Origin: Clostridia bacterium
GTDB lineage: Bacteria; Bacillota; Clostridia; Saccharofermentanales; Saccharofermentanaceae
Assembly: GCA_016287245.1 (NCBI GenBank)
Contig: JAEEWG010000007.1
Location: 1-64,000, forward strand
Reading direction: 5' to 3'
DNA length: 64,000 nt
Made by a program: the position numbers and the translations under genes. The stretch's first letter is position 1, and each line of letters begins with the position of its first letter. Positions 24,206 through 32,676 of this stretch are shown here, one piece after another. The notes beneath the pieces were generated by a model that ran no database searches, was not told the origin of the DNA, and was given only the letters and a program-made list of their open reading frames with translations.

Positions 24206-24246
24206 ATGAAGTGGAATTAGTAAACACTAACGAAAGAGGATGAAAG

Positions 24247-25425
24247 ATGGGTAAAAGAGTCATTCTGATCGTACTGGACAGCTGCGGGATCGGCGGTGCA
24301 AAGGATGCGGCCGCGTTTGGAGACGAAGGGTCCCACACCCTCGGCGCATGCTCGAAGGACAGTGCTTTTTCGATCGCAAATATGAGACGGATCGGCATGG
24401 GGTGTATCCCGGATGCCCTTCCTTACGATTCACCGGATGGGAAAGGTGTCGGCGCGTGGGCCAGGGTCGAGGAAGCATCCATGGGAAAAGATACGACCAT
24501 CGGCCACTGGGAGATCGCGGGACTGATCTCGCCGGAGCCGCTGCCGACATATCCGGAGGGTTTTCCGGAGGACGTGATATCAGAGTTTGAAAAGCAGACC
24601 GGGAAAAAGGTGCTCTGCAATAAGCCGTATTCCGGGACGGAAGTGATCCGTGACTTCGGGCAGGAGCACGTGAAAACAGGCGACCTGATCGTCTATACTT
24701 CCGCGGACAGTGTGTTCCAGATCGCTGCACACGAGGAGGTCGTGCCGGTAAAAGAACTCTACCGCTACTGTGAGATCGCAAGGAAGATCCTTACGGGAAA
24801 ACACGGTGTCGGAAGAGTCATCGCCCGACCTTTCATCGGGGAGTATCCGAACTACGAAAGAACATCGAACCGCCACGATTTTTCTCTTCTTCCGCCGAGA
24901 GATACGCTCCTCGACGATCTGACGGCGGCGAAGATCCCGGTCTATGGAGTCGGGAAGATCTACGATATCTTTGGCGGCCGCGGTGTCGGCATGTCGGTCA
25001 GGACAGCCGGAAATGCCGACGGCATCGAACAGACGCTGGGAGCGATGGATATGCAGAAGGAAGGTCTGATCTTCGTAAATCTCGTCGATTTCGACATGCT
25101 CTACGGACATCGAAATGATGTGCACGGATATGCCGAGGCGCTGACGTATTTCGATGACCGTCTGCCGGAGATCCTGTCGCGTCTTCAGAAGGACGATATC
25201 CTCATGATCACGGCCGATCATGGCTGCGATCCGAGCACGCCTTCTACGGATCATTCAAGAGAAAATGTGCCGTTTCTGGCTTACGGAGAGAGAGTCCGTC
25301 CGGGAACGGATCTCGGGACGAGATCGAGCTTTGCGGACATCGCGAAAACGATCGGAGATTTCTTCGGGATCAACACATCGAATCTGGACGGGGAATCCTT
25401 CTGGAAAGAGATGAGAATGAAGTAA
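24247..25425 (+). CDS. deoB: phosphopentomutase
   Basis: This 392-residue enzyme interconverts ribose- or deoxyribose-1-phosphate and the 5-phosphates. The start KRVILIVLDSCGIGGAKDAAAFGDEGSHTLG carries the first metal Asp; DTTIGHWEIAG contains the phosphorylated Thr; LVDFDMLYGHRND, ITADHGCDPSTPSTDHSRE supply the remaining metal ligands. Length matches the DeoB norm. It is first of three nucleoside salvage genes with deoC and cdd, which together degrade deoxyribonucleosides to acetaldehyde and glyceraldehyde-3-phosphate. Confidence 0.97.
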   Translation: MGKRVILIVLDSCGIGGAKDAAAFGDEGSHTLGACSKDSAFSIANMRRIGMGCIPDALPYDSPDGKGVGAWARVEEASMGKDTTIGHWEIAGLISPEPLPTYPEGFPEDVISEFEKQTGKKVLCNKPYSGTEVIRDFGQEHVKTGDLIVYTSADSVFQIAAHEEVVPVKELYRYCEIARKILTGKHGVGRVIARPFIGEYPNYERTSNRHDFSLLPPRDTLLDDLTAAKIPVYGVGKIYDIFGGRGVGMSVRTAGNADGIEQTLGAMDMQKEGLIFVNLVDFDMLYGHRNDVHGYAEALTYFDDRLPEILSRLQKDDILMITADHGCDPSTPSTDHSRENVPFLAYGERVRPGTDLGTRSSFADIAKTIGDFFGINTSNLDGESFWKEMRMK

Positions 25426-25479
25426 AAAGACGGGATCTTTTCGAGCAGAAAAGGAACGGGAAAAGAGAGAGGAAAGCTT

Positions 25480-26130
25480 ATGAAAGAATACACAGAAGAA
25501 GAAAAAAAGATCATCGCGAAGGTGGATCACACCCTCCTTCGTACGACGGCTACACTTGCGGAGATCAAGGATCTCTGTGAGGCGGCGCTGGAGGCGGGGA
25601 CGGCAAGCGTCTGCATCCCTCCGTGCTACGTCAACGATGCAGCGCAGTTCCTGAAAGGGAGACTTCCCGTATGCACGGTCATCGGTTTTCCGAACGGCTA
25701 TGCGACGACCGCCACGAAGGTGTTTGAAGCAAAGGAAGCGATCCGCCAGGGAGCGTCGGAGATCGACATGGTCATCAACCTCTGCGACGTGAAAAACGGG
25801 AGTTTCGACCGCATTTATCTCGAGCTCCTCGCGATGCGCGAAGCCTGCGAAGGCGCGGTACTGAAAGTCATCATCGAGACCTGCCAGCTGACCGAGGAAG
25901 AGAAGATCAAGATGTGCGAACTCGTAAGCAAGGCACATGCCGATTTCATCAAGACATCCACCGGTTTTTCGACCGGCGGAGCAACGATCGAAGATGTCCG
26001 TCTCCTCCGTAAATATACGGCGCCGGAAGTAAAGGTAAAAGCGGCCGGCGGGATCAAGGATATGGAAGATGCAAAGGCCATGATCGAGGCGGGCGCGGAC
26101 CGTCTCGGAACGAGCCGTCTGGTGAAGTGA
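25480..26130 (+). CDS. deoC: deoxyribose-phosphate aldolase
   Basis: This 216-residue class I aldolase splits deoxyribose-5-phosphate into acetaldehyde and glyceraldehyde-3-phosphate. Family motifs include KVDHTLLRTTAT, VCIPPCYV, VIGFPNGYATTATKVFEAKEA, the Schiff-base Lys in ADFIKTSTGF, and VKAAGGIKDMEDAKAMIEAGADRLGTS. It follows deoB by 54 bases with GAGAGGAAAG as ribosome site and uses the product of that mutase. Confidence 0.97.
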   Translation: MKEYTEEEKKIIAKVDHTLLRTTATLAEIKDLCEAALEAGTASVCIPPCYVNDAAQFLKGRLPVCTVIGFPNGYATTATKVFEAKEAIRQGASEIDMVINLCDVKNGSFDRIYLELLAMREACEGAVLKVIIETCQLTEEEKIKMCELVSKAHADFIKTSTGFSTGGATIEDVRLLRKYTAPEVKVKAAGGIKDMEDAKAMIEAGADRLGTSRLVK

Positions 26131-26167
26131 GAAAGATTCCTGCGGGAAAGAAGAAAGGCGGGAGAAA

Positions 26168-26566
26168 ATGGATCAGGCAAAGCTGCTGAAGGAAGCGAAA
26201 AAAGCACGCATGAACGCCTATGCGCCGTACTCCGGTTTTACCGTCGGCGCGGCACTTGTGACCAAAGACGGGAAGATCTTCCGGGGCTGTAATATCGAAT
26301 CTTCCGTGATGGCCCCGAGTCTTTGCGCCGAGCGCGTGGCACTGGCCAAAGCACTCAGCGAAGGCGAGAAAGAATTTGCTGCGATCGCGATCGTCGGGGC
26401 GCCGGCGAATGAAGAGACGAAGGATCCCTGCTATCCATGCGGCGTGTGCCGTCAGGTCTTATCTGAACATGTGAAGACCGATACTTTTGAAGTGATCGTG
26501 GAGGAAGACGGGAAGGCGGAAGTCGCCTCTCTTTCCGACCTTCTTCCGAAGGCTTTCAAATTATAA
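26168..26566 (+). CDS. cdd: cytidine deaminase
   Basis: This 132-residue zinc enzyme deaminates cytidine and deoxycytidine to uridine forms. The catalytic block APSLCAERVAL provides one zinc Cys and the general-acid Glu, and PCYPCGVCRQVLSEH provides the other two Cys. Length matches tetrameric bacterial Cdd. It ends the deoB-deoC-cdd salvage operon; a nucleoside phosphorylase is not in the window. Confidence 0.96.
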   Translation: MDQAKLLKEAKKARMNAYAPYSGFTVGAALVTKDGKIFRGCNIESSVMAPSLCAERVALAKALSEGEKEFAAIAIVGAPANEETKDPCYPCGVCRQVLSEHVKTDTFEVIVEEDGKAEVASLSDLLPKAFKL

Positions 26567-26572
26567 GAAAAA

Positions 26573-26597
26573 GCCGCCCCGGGGAGACCGGAGCGGC
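26573..26597 (-). terminator. terminator between cdd and the DUF4173-like gene
   Basis: GCCGCCCCGG (26573-26582) pairs with CCGGAGCGGC (26588-26597) with one mismatch. On the minus strand TTTTTCTT follows, a good intrinsic terminator for the membrane-protein gene. On the plus strand the tail is poorer, so cdd may be served less well. Confidence 0.8.
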
Positions 26598-26621
26598 CGG
26601 AAAGGATCTTTTCAAGAAGGA

Positions 26622-27941
26622 TCAGATAAACGGGAAACAGATGAAATTCATGAGCACGTAGCTTCCGGCGGAGAACATCAGCCACGGAGCGAACGTGCGC
26701 TTTTTACTTGCCAGATGCACGATGGCCAGAATAGATCCGCAGAAGACGACGGCGGTGCCCCACAGGCCCATCGTACGGGAACTGGTGTATCCGAAACGCG
26801 TCATGTAAAGGATGATCTTCGATGCGGAGATCATGGAAAAGACCATGCTCTCGGCCATGAGGACGATGCTCAGGATGTTGAGCAGTTTCTTCTTATGCTT
26901 TCCGAAAAGACGGACCAGCGACAGAAGAAGGAAGTTGATGATGACGACATTGATGAGCTCGTGGAAGCCGCTGACGGCGTACTCGGATGCGGTGAATTCC
27001 TCGGGAAGGACGCCGGCGAAGGCGCTGAACATATACTCTCCCTGTGAGATGAAGAAAACAAGATAGACTAAAAGGAAAACAGAGAGGACCCCGCAGAACA
27101 GATAGTCCGGCATGATGTGGAGTTTCGAACAGCTGTTTTGAAGATCCTCGCTGTACTCTTTTTCCTTCGAAGAAGAACTGCGGACACAGCCCTGGAAAAG
27201 GCCGAAAAGATAGGCGCCGACAGGAATGCTGAAGATGATCTTGATGGTGATCTCCGAAACGGAGATATTCGAGAGGAAACGGTCGATGGAAAACAGTGCT
27301 TCCGAGAATCGGGCATCGGCGAGCGCGAGGTTATGAAGGGCGATGCCGAAGATCATGAGGATAAAAAGGAGAACTACGATGATGGCGATGACATGGACCG
27401 GTTCTTTTTCCTCGGAAGAAGACTGCGGATCGGGATCCCCGGAGGCCTTTTCAGCGCCATTTTCTCTTCGTGCTTTTATCGTATCGTGTACGGAAAGGAT
27501 GCGGGAGAAAAAGTTGATGAACGGCAGCCGGCAGAAGCCGTTGATGAGGTCAAAGGGAAGGAAGACCGAGGAGCGGTCGGACAGCATATGCCCGGTGCCT
27601 ATGAGAACCATATAGACGACCACGGCGTGGATGAAAAGAAGCGTCAGTTCCGGGATCTGTCCGAAGTAGGTATTGAAGCAGAGTAGAAGAAGGATAGCTT
27701 CCCAGAAACGCACCTCGATCTTCTGGAAAGAAGTGGTCTCAAAGCTTCCGAGAAAGCGTTTCTGCGACATGGTCATCTCCAGCCAGATTATGGCGACGAC
27801 AGACATGCAGGACACGAAGATCGTGGTCTGAACGGCTGTCAGAGCGAAGTCGATCATGGAGATATATGCGTAGGAAAAAGCGTAACTTAACCCAAGGCAG
27901 AGAAATTTCAGGATCTCTGCCCTCTTCAGATTCGTATTCAT
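26622..27941 (-). CDS. DUF4173-like polytopic membrane protein
   Basis: A 439-residue protein with about ten membrane segments, and a charged loop near 160-180 (ENGAEKASGDPDPQSSSEEKEP). The segment FAGVLPEEFTASEYAVSGFHELINVVIINF (about 305-335) matches the conserved region of the DUF4153/DUF4173 family, whose role is unknown. The start at 27941 has AAAGGAG. The preceding genes on this strand encode an HTH regulator and a DUF2975 protein, which may share the transcript. Confidence 0.8.
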   Translation of the reverse strand: MNTNLKRAEILKFLCLGLSYAFSYAYISMIDFALTAVQTTIFVSCMSVVAIIWLEMTMSQKRFLGSFETTSFQKIEVRFWEAILLLLCFNTYFGQIPELTLLFIHAVVVYMVLIGTGHMLSDRSSVFLPFDLINGFCRLPFINFFSRILSVHDTIKARRENGAEKASGDPDPQSSSEEKEPVHVIAIIVVLLFILMIFGIALHNLALADARFSEALFSIDRFLSNISVSEITIKIIFSIPVGAYLFGLFQGCVRSSSSKEKEYSEDLQNSCSKLHIMPDYLFCGVLSVFLLVYLVFFISQGEYMFSAFAGVLPEEFTASEYAVSGFHELINVVIINFLLLSLVRLFGKHKKKLLNILSIVLMAESMVFSMISASKIILYMTRFGYTSSRTMGLWGTAVVFCGSILAIVHLASKKRTFAPWLMFSAGSYVLMNFICFPFI

Positions 27942-27987
27942 TTTTTCGTTAACTCCTTTGAAAAAAGCCCTTTGCGGGTGTTATAGA

Positions 27988-28212
27988 TCAGTTGCTGTCA
28001 GAAGGCGTATCCGGCTGGTATTCCAGGATGTCTCCGGGCTGGCAGTCCAGAGCTTTACAGATATCGTTCAGCGTAGAAAAGCGCACGGCTTTCGCTTTCT
28101 GGTTCTTCAGGATGGAGAGGTTGGCCGGCGTGATACCGATCTTTTCGGAAAGTTCTCCGGAAGAGATCTTGCGCTTCGCCATCATTACATCTAAGTTCAC
28201 TATGATCGCCAT
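27988..28212 (-). CDS. XRE/Cro-type HTH regulator (YozG-like)
   Basis: A 74-residue protein that is almost only a helix-turn-helix: VNLDVMMAKRKISSGELSEKIGITPANLSILKNQKAKAVRFSTLNDICKALDCQPGDILEY. This is the YozG-type regulator normally found directly after a DUF2975 membrane protein gene, as here (9 bases apart). The pair may form a membrane-regulated switch, with the DUF2975 protein controlling the repressor. A TTATCG-N5-CGATAA site upstream of the operon is its probable operator. Confidence 0.92.
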   Translation of the reverse strand: MAIIVNLDVMMAKRKISSGELSEKIGITPANLSILKNQKAKAVRFSTLNDICKALDCQPGDILEYQPDTPSDSN

Positions 28213-28221
28213 ACTATCACC

Positions 28222-28722
28222 TCACACTGTAAGATCCAGCTCATCGCGCATGTCGATGGCTTTATCCATGACCAGACGCACACACTGTACGATCAGTCCG
28301 ACGAAAAGTCCGATCATCGAGACGGCGACCAGCGAGAAGGTCGCGAAGGAGCCGACGATGCAGATCAGACAGATCAGGAAACAGCAGATGGAGATGATCG
28401 ACAAGTAGCGTGTATTTATCTTCTCGAAAACGTGATCCTTCTTCAGGTTCAAAATGATGTTCACCACACAGAAAAGGATCGGGTAGGTCAGAAGCGTGCT
28501 CAGATAAAAGCATGTCAGGAAGACGTAGAAGCGGACATCCGGCGTACCCAGGAAAGAAGCGGCGCCGATGTAACTCTCTGTAAAGAAATCTCCGTACCAG
28601 CAGAAACGGCAGAAGGAATATCCGAAGATGTCGCCGATCAGGCAGACGATGAAGAATACGGCACAAGTAAGAAGCGTCAGATTCAGCCAGATGGAATAAC
28701 TGGGTCGGTTTGATTTATTCAT
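28222..28722 (-). CDS. DUF2975 membrane protein
   Basis: A 166-residue protein with four membrane segments (about 12-32, 62-85, 105-125 and 130-150) and a conserved LKKDHVFEKINTRYL motif between the second and third, typical of DUF2975. Genes of this family are nearly always followed by the small HTH regulator seen here. Function is not established. GGAGGT precedes the ATG at 28722. Confidence 0.9.
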   Translation of the reverse strand: MNKSNRPSYSIWLNLTLLTCAVFFIVCLIGDIFGYSFCRFCWYGDFFTESYIGAASFLGTPDVRFYVFLTCFYLSTLLTYPILFCVVNIILNLKKDHVFEKINTRYLSIISICCFLICLICIVGSFATFSLVAVSMIGLFVGLIVQCVRLVMDKAIDMRDELDLTV

Positions 28723-28760
28723 ATCCGAAATACCTCCGAAAATGTCTTTGTCCTGTCCTT

Positions 28761-28814
28761 ATACTACTACGCTCATTATCGAAATGCAAGCATTTTTTAT
28801 CGAGAAACGATAAT
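28761..28814 (-). promoter_or_regulatory. DUF2975/HTH operon promoter and operator
   Basis: On the minus strand TTGCAT (28789-28784) and TAGTAT (28766-28761) are spaced by 17 bases. Directly upstream of the -35 lies TTATCG-AGAAA-CGATAA (28797-28813), and an extra half-site ATTATCG (28775-28781) sits in the spacer. This spacing suits repression by the small HTH protein. Confidence 0.75.
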
Positions 28815-28874
28815 TTATTTATGCAAAACGAGGTTCGCGCAGAAAAACTGTGCAATGTAACAAGGGGAATTAGA

Positions 28875-28902
28875 TTGAAAGAAAGTGAAAACGCTCTATA
28901 AT
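28875..28902 (+). promoter_or_regulatory. promoter of the LTA-synthase-type gene
   Basis: TTGAAA (28875-28880) and consensus TATAAT (28897-28902) are spaced by 16 bases. It probably drives the three-gene run to the GH9 gene. The gap 28723-28965 otherwise holds the divergent promoter described above. Confidence 0.8.
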
Positions 28903-28965
28903 AGGGTTACATAAAGTACAATAGGGTACCTATGGAGAAGTGAAGGAAAAAGGAGATCTGAAAGC

Positions 28966-31554
28966 TTGATCAAGTTTACGAAAAAACCGCTCAGTTTCAC
29001 ACGCAACAAAGCGCGCTGGGTCTTCGTGAGCCTGGTGATGCTCGTGCTGCTTCTGATCGTTATTTTCGACTCAGGCGTATTCAACTCCCGGAAGACCCGC
29101 TCCTATCTCGGGCAGGGTGCACAGCCGATCGGTATCCTGAATGGCGAGACACCTCTCGTCCAGACCTTTACTCCGGACCGCACACATATCGACTATATCG
29201 AGATCCGTATGGCGACGAATGTCGAATTCGGAAATGTGGTCTCTCCGCAGGGTAATCTCCGCTTCCGCGTGGAAGAAGATGACGGGGATCTCCTTTACGA
29301 GGAACTGGTTCCGATCCAGAACATCAAGGATAACGAGTATCTCCGCTTCCGCGTGAAGCTCGATGTCATGCTCGAGCGCTCATACCGCTTCACCATGCAG
29401 GTCGTGGATACGATTGGTGAAGAAGTGCCGACAGTATGGCTCTCCTCGAATGTCGATGACGCGCTCGGCCGCGTGGATTTTCCGGGCGTAGATAATTACA
29501 CCAACCTGCAGTGTAATACTCAGATCCGTTATACGCAGATGGATTATCTGGCGATGACGATCAGTATCCTTCTCGTCTTACTGGCCGGACTCTTAGGTCT
29601 TCTGCATGTGGATCTTTCCGATAGGGGAGAGGAAAGACTGACCATGGCGATGCTCTATATCACGCCGGTCATGATGTACACGATCACAGAACTTCTGAAC
29701 AATAACTCCGTTCTCAAGAAAACGCCGGCGGCATTCCTGATCAACTACTTCTACTTCCTCGTGATCTACCTGCTGCTCTATATCTGCTTCAACCGTTTCC
29801 GTCTGACGACGATCATCGCCAACACCCTGATCTTCGCAGTCGCGATCTTCAACTATTTCAAGCTCCTCTGGAGAGGTGAGCCGGTCCAGCTCCTCGACGT
29901 TGTGACGCTGAAGACGGCCATGAACGTATCGGACAACTATCACATCGAACTGTCGCCGATCCTGATCATCGCGACACTGCTTTTCATCGTGACGGGGATC
30001 GTCATTTCCAAGTGCACCTACACGCTGACACTGAAGAGAAAGCGTGCGACGATGGGCGCGCTCTGCGGTGCGCTCGCGATCTTCCTCGTACTCGTTTTAG
30101 TCGATACGAGAAAATCGAAGAACCCCTCCTTCAGCCTTACGGAGAAGATGGGCGTGATCAACGATGAGAACAACCCGTCCTCGACATTTGTCCAGAACGG
30201 CATGATGGTCGCGCTGACGATCAACGCGCAGCACCTTTCGGTCGAGATCCCGGAGGACTATAGCGCGGAGCGTGTGCAGCGCATCGAAGAGAATATCGAA
30301 AACCGCTATGAACACTCGATCCTGCCGAACGATGTCATGCAGAAATACGAAGAGGAGAAGGCCATTCACGAAGAGGAAGGAAAGCGCATCCTGAAGGAAG
30401 GCGAGAAGCCGAACATCATCTGCATCATGAACGAATCGTATTCCGATATGTCCACGGTCGGCTCCTTTGAGACCAACCTTCCGATGCACCCGTATATGGA
30501 TGCTCTGTTCCAGGGAGAAAACGTCGTGCACGGTGACCTTTGCGTTTCCGTATATGGCGGCGGTACAGCCAATTCGGAGTTCGAATTCCTGACCGGAAAT
30601 TCCATGGCGTTCTTCCCGACCGGAAGTATCCCGTACCAGCAGTATATCGGCGATACCACAGGATCGCTGCCGCGTTTCCTGAAGAGCCAGGGATACCAGA
30701 CCATCGCTGTCCACCCTTATCTGGCGAGCGGATGGAACCGCCCGGATGTCTATGCCAGCATGGCTTTCGACCAGTTCCTCAGCATCGATGATTTTTCTGA
30801 CAGATCGGAGTACATCCGCTCCTATATCTCCGACCGCAGCTCCTACGCGAAGCTTATAGATCTTTACGAGCATAAAGATCCGAGACATCCGCTGTTCCTC
30901 TTTAACGTGACGATGCAGAATCACGGATCATATACCAGCACGAACCCGAATTTCAATCAGGATGTCCGCCTGATCGAATACCCGGAGAAGTTCCCGGAGA
31001 CGGAGCAGTATCTGTCTCTGGCCAGACAGAGCGACCTGGCCGTTCAGGACCTGATCGATTACTTCCGTTCTGTGGACGAGCCCGTGCTCATCTGCTTCTT
31101 CGGCGACCATCTGCCGAGCATGATCAACGGTTTCTACGAAGCTCTTCTCGGAAAAGATCTGATCGACTTGACCGGCGCGGAGATGCAGAACCTCTATAAG
31201 ACGGACTTCTTTATCTGGGCCAATTACGATATTCCGGAATGTGAAGTCGAGAGCATCAGCCTCAACTACCTCTCCACACTGCTCCTGCAGATGTCGGGGA
31301 TGGACCTTCCGGCCTATAATCTCCTGATCGCGGATTGCTACGACCAGTATCCGGTCGTGACGACCATGGGAGTTTACGATGCAAACGGAAAGCGCTATGA
31401 CACACTCAAGAATGTTCCGGATGAGACCGGCATCTTAAATGAGTACAACACGCTTACGTATAATAATATTTTTGAAACCACCAAGCGGCGCTCGGAGATC
31501 TTCGATGTGGTGTATTTTGTGCCGCAAAAAAAGGAAACGGAAATCGAGGAATAA
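28966..31554 (+). CDS. lipoteichoic acid synthase-type sulfatase-fold membrane enzyme
   Basis: This 862-residue enzyme resembles LtaS, which transfers glycerol-phosphate units to build lipoteichoic acid outside the membrane. A first membrane segment (about 18-37) is followed by an extracytoplasmic region of about 150 residues, then a cluster of membrane segments (near 190-370). The sulfatase-fold domain starts at KPNIICIMNES; the nucleophile is T534 in YGGGTANSEFE, and metal ligands include D714-H715 in FFGDHLP. It is longer than canonical LtaS (about 650) because of the extra N-terminal outer region. The TTG start is fixed by AAAGGAG. Confidence 0.9.
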   Translation: MIKFTKKPLSFTRNKARWVFVSLVMLVLLLIVIFDSGVFNSRKTRSYLGQGAQPIGILNGETPLVQTFTPDRTHIDYIEIRMATNVEFGNVVSPQGNLRFRVEEDDGDLLYEELVPIQNIKDNEYLRFRVKLDVMLERSYRFTMQVVDTIGEEVPTVWLSSNVDDALGRVDFPGVDNYTNLQCNTQIRYTQMDYLAMTISILLVLLAGLLGLLHVDLSDRGEERLTMAMLYITPVMMYTITELLNNNSVLKKTPAAFLINYFYFLVIYLLLYICFNRFRLTTIIANTLIFAVAIFNYFKLLWRGEPVQLLDVVTLKTAMNVSDNYHIELSPILIIATLLFIVTGIVISKCTYTLTLKRKRATMGALCGALAIFLVLVLVDTRKSKNPSFSLTEKMGVINDENNPSSTFVQNGMMVALTINAQHLSVEIPEDYSAERVQRIEENIENRYEHSILPNDVMQKYEEEKAIHEEEGKRILKEGEKPNIICIMNESYSDMSTVGSFETNLPMHPYMDALFQGENVVHGDLCVSVYGGGTANSEFEFLTGNSMAFFPTGSIPYQQYIGDTTGSLPRFLKSQGYQTIAVHPYLASGWNRPDVYASMAFDQFLSIDDFSDRSEYIRSYISDRSSYAKLIDLYEHKDPRHPLFLFNVTMQNHGSYTSTNPNFNQDVRLIEYPEKFPETEQYLSLARQSDLAVQDLIDYFRSVDEPVLICFFGDHLPSMINGFYEALLGKDLIDLTGAEMQNLYKTDFFIWANYDIPECEVESISLNYLSTLLLQMSGMDLPAYNLLIADCYDQYPVVTTMGVYDANGKRYDTLKNVPDETGILNEYNTLTYNNIFETTKRRSEIFDVVYFVPQKKETEIEE

Positions 31555-31557
31555 AAA

Positions 31558-32676
31558 TTGGAATACACATCTTTTGACCAAATGGACTTGTCCGAGGAGA
31601 TCATGCGCGCCCTTTCGAAGATGGGCATGACAACACCGACATCAGTGCAGAAGCAGGCGATCCCCCTCATGATGGACAACCGATGCGTCATCGCGAAGGC
31701 CCCGACAGGAACGGGAAAGACCTTCGCTTTCGGAATACCGATCCTGGAATATCTCAACATGGAAGCGGACTTCGTACAGGCTCTGATCTTATGCCCGACA
31801 AGAGAGCTGGCCTTACAGATCTGCACGGAACTTCGCGCACTCGGATCTTTTATCAAAGGATTAAAGATCTGCGGCATCATCGGCGGACAGAAAATGGATA
31901 AGCAGATCCAGATGCTGAAGAAAAAACCGCATATCGTCGTCGCGACACCGGGCCGTCTTCTGGACCATGTGCAGCATAAGAATATCAACATCTCCGACAT
32001 CTATACGCTCGTTTTGGACGAGGCGGATAAGATGCTCGATATGGGCTTTATCAAGGATATAAGAAAGATCATGAAGCTCACGCCAAAGGACAAGCAGATC
32101 GCGATGTTCTCGGCCACCATGTCCCGTGAAGTCATGGACATCACGTGGGAATATATGGAGGGTGCCGATGAGATCGAAGTGGCGCCGAAGGAAGAGGATA
32201 TGCCGAAGATCAGACAGTACCTCCTCCACCTCGAAGACCGGCAGAAGATGGAAGCGTTCGGTAAGATCATGGAGAGCTACGACTGCCACCGCGTCATGGC
32301 TTTCTGCAACACGAAGACCCGCGTGCGCATCGTGACCGAGGGCATCAAGAAACTCGGTTACAAGGCGGAGTGCCTGCACGGCGACATCGGACAGGGTGCC
32401 AGAAACCGCATCATGGACGATTTCCGAAGAGGCAAGTTCAATATCCTCGTGGCGACGGATGTCGCGGCCAGAGGTATCGACGTATCCGATATCGACACGG
32501 TCTTTAACTTCGAAGTCCCGAACGAAAATGAATATTACCTGCACCGTATCGGCAGAACAGGACGTGCCGGCAGAACGGGACAGGCGTTTACCTTTATCAA
32601 TTATTCCCAGAGCCTGCGAATGGACGATATCATCAAGTACACCAAGGTACAGACCGAGGAGCTAGATCTGACATGA
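31558..32676 (+). CDS. DEAD-box ATP-dependent RNA helicase
   Basis: This 372-residue protein is a minimal two-domain DEAD-box helicase. The Q motif starts at F6 with Q31 in TPTSVQKQAI; Walker A is APTGTGKT (48-55), DEAD is 154-157, SAT follows, and motif VI HRIGRTGRAG lies near 323. It ends right after the second RecA domain, without the basic tail of CshA-type helicases. The TTG start, three bases after the previous stop, keeps the full Q motif. Its stop overlaps the GH9 start by four bases (ATGA). RNA remodelling or decay is the likely role. Confidence 0.93.
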   Translation: MEYTSFDQMDLSEEIMRALSKMGMTTPTSVQKQAIPLMMDNRCVIAKAPTGTGKTFAFGIPILEYLNMEADFVQALILCPTRELALQICTELRALGSFIKGLKICGIIGGQKMDKQIQMLKKKPHIVVATPGRLLDHVQHKNINISDIYTLVLDEADKMLDMGFIKDIRKIMKLTPKDKQIAMFSATMSREVMDITWEYMEGADEIEVAPKEEDMPKIRQYLLHLEDRQKMEAFGKIMESYDCHRVMAFCNTKTRVRIVTEGIKKLGYKAECLHGDIGQGARNRIMDDFRRGKFNILVATDVAARGIDVSDIDTVFNFEVPNENEYYLHRIGRTGRAGRTGQAFTFINYSQSLRMDDIIKYTKVQTEELDLT

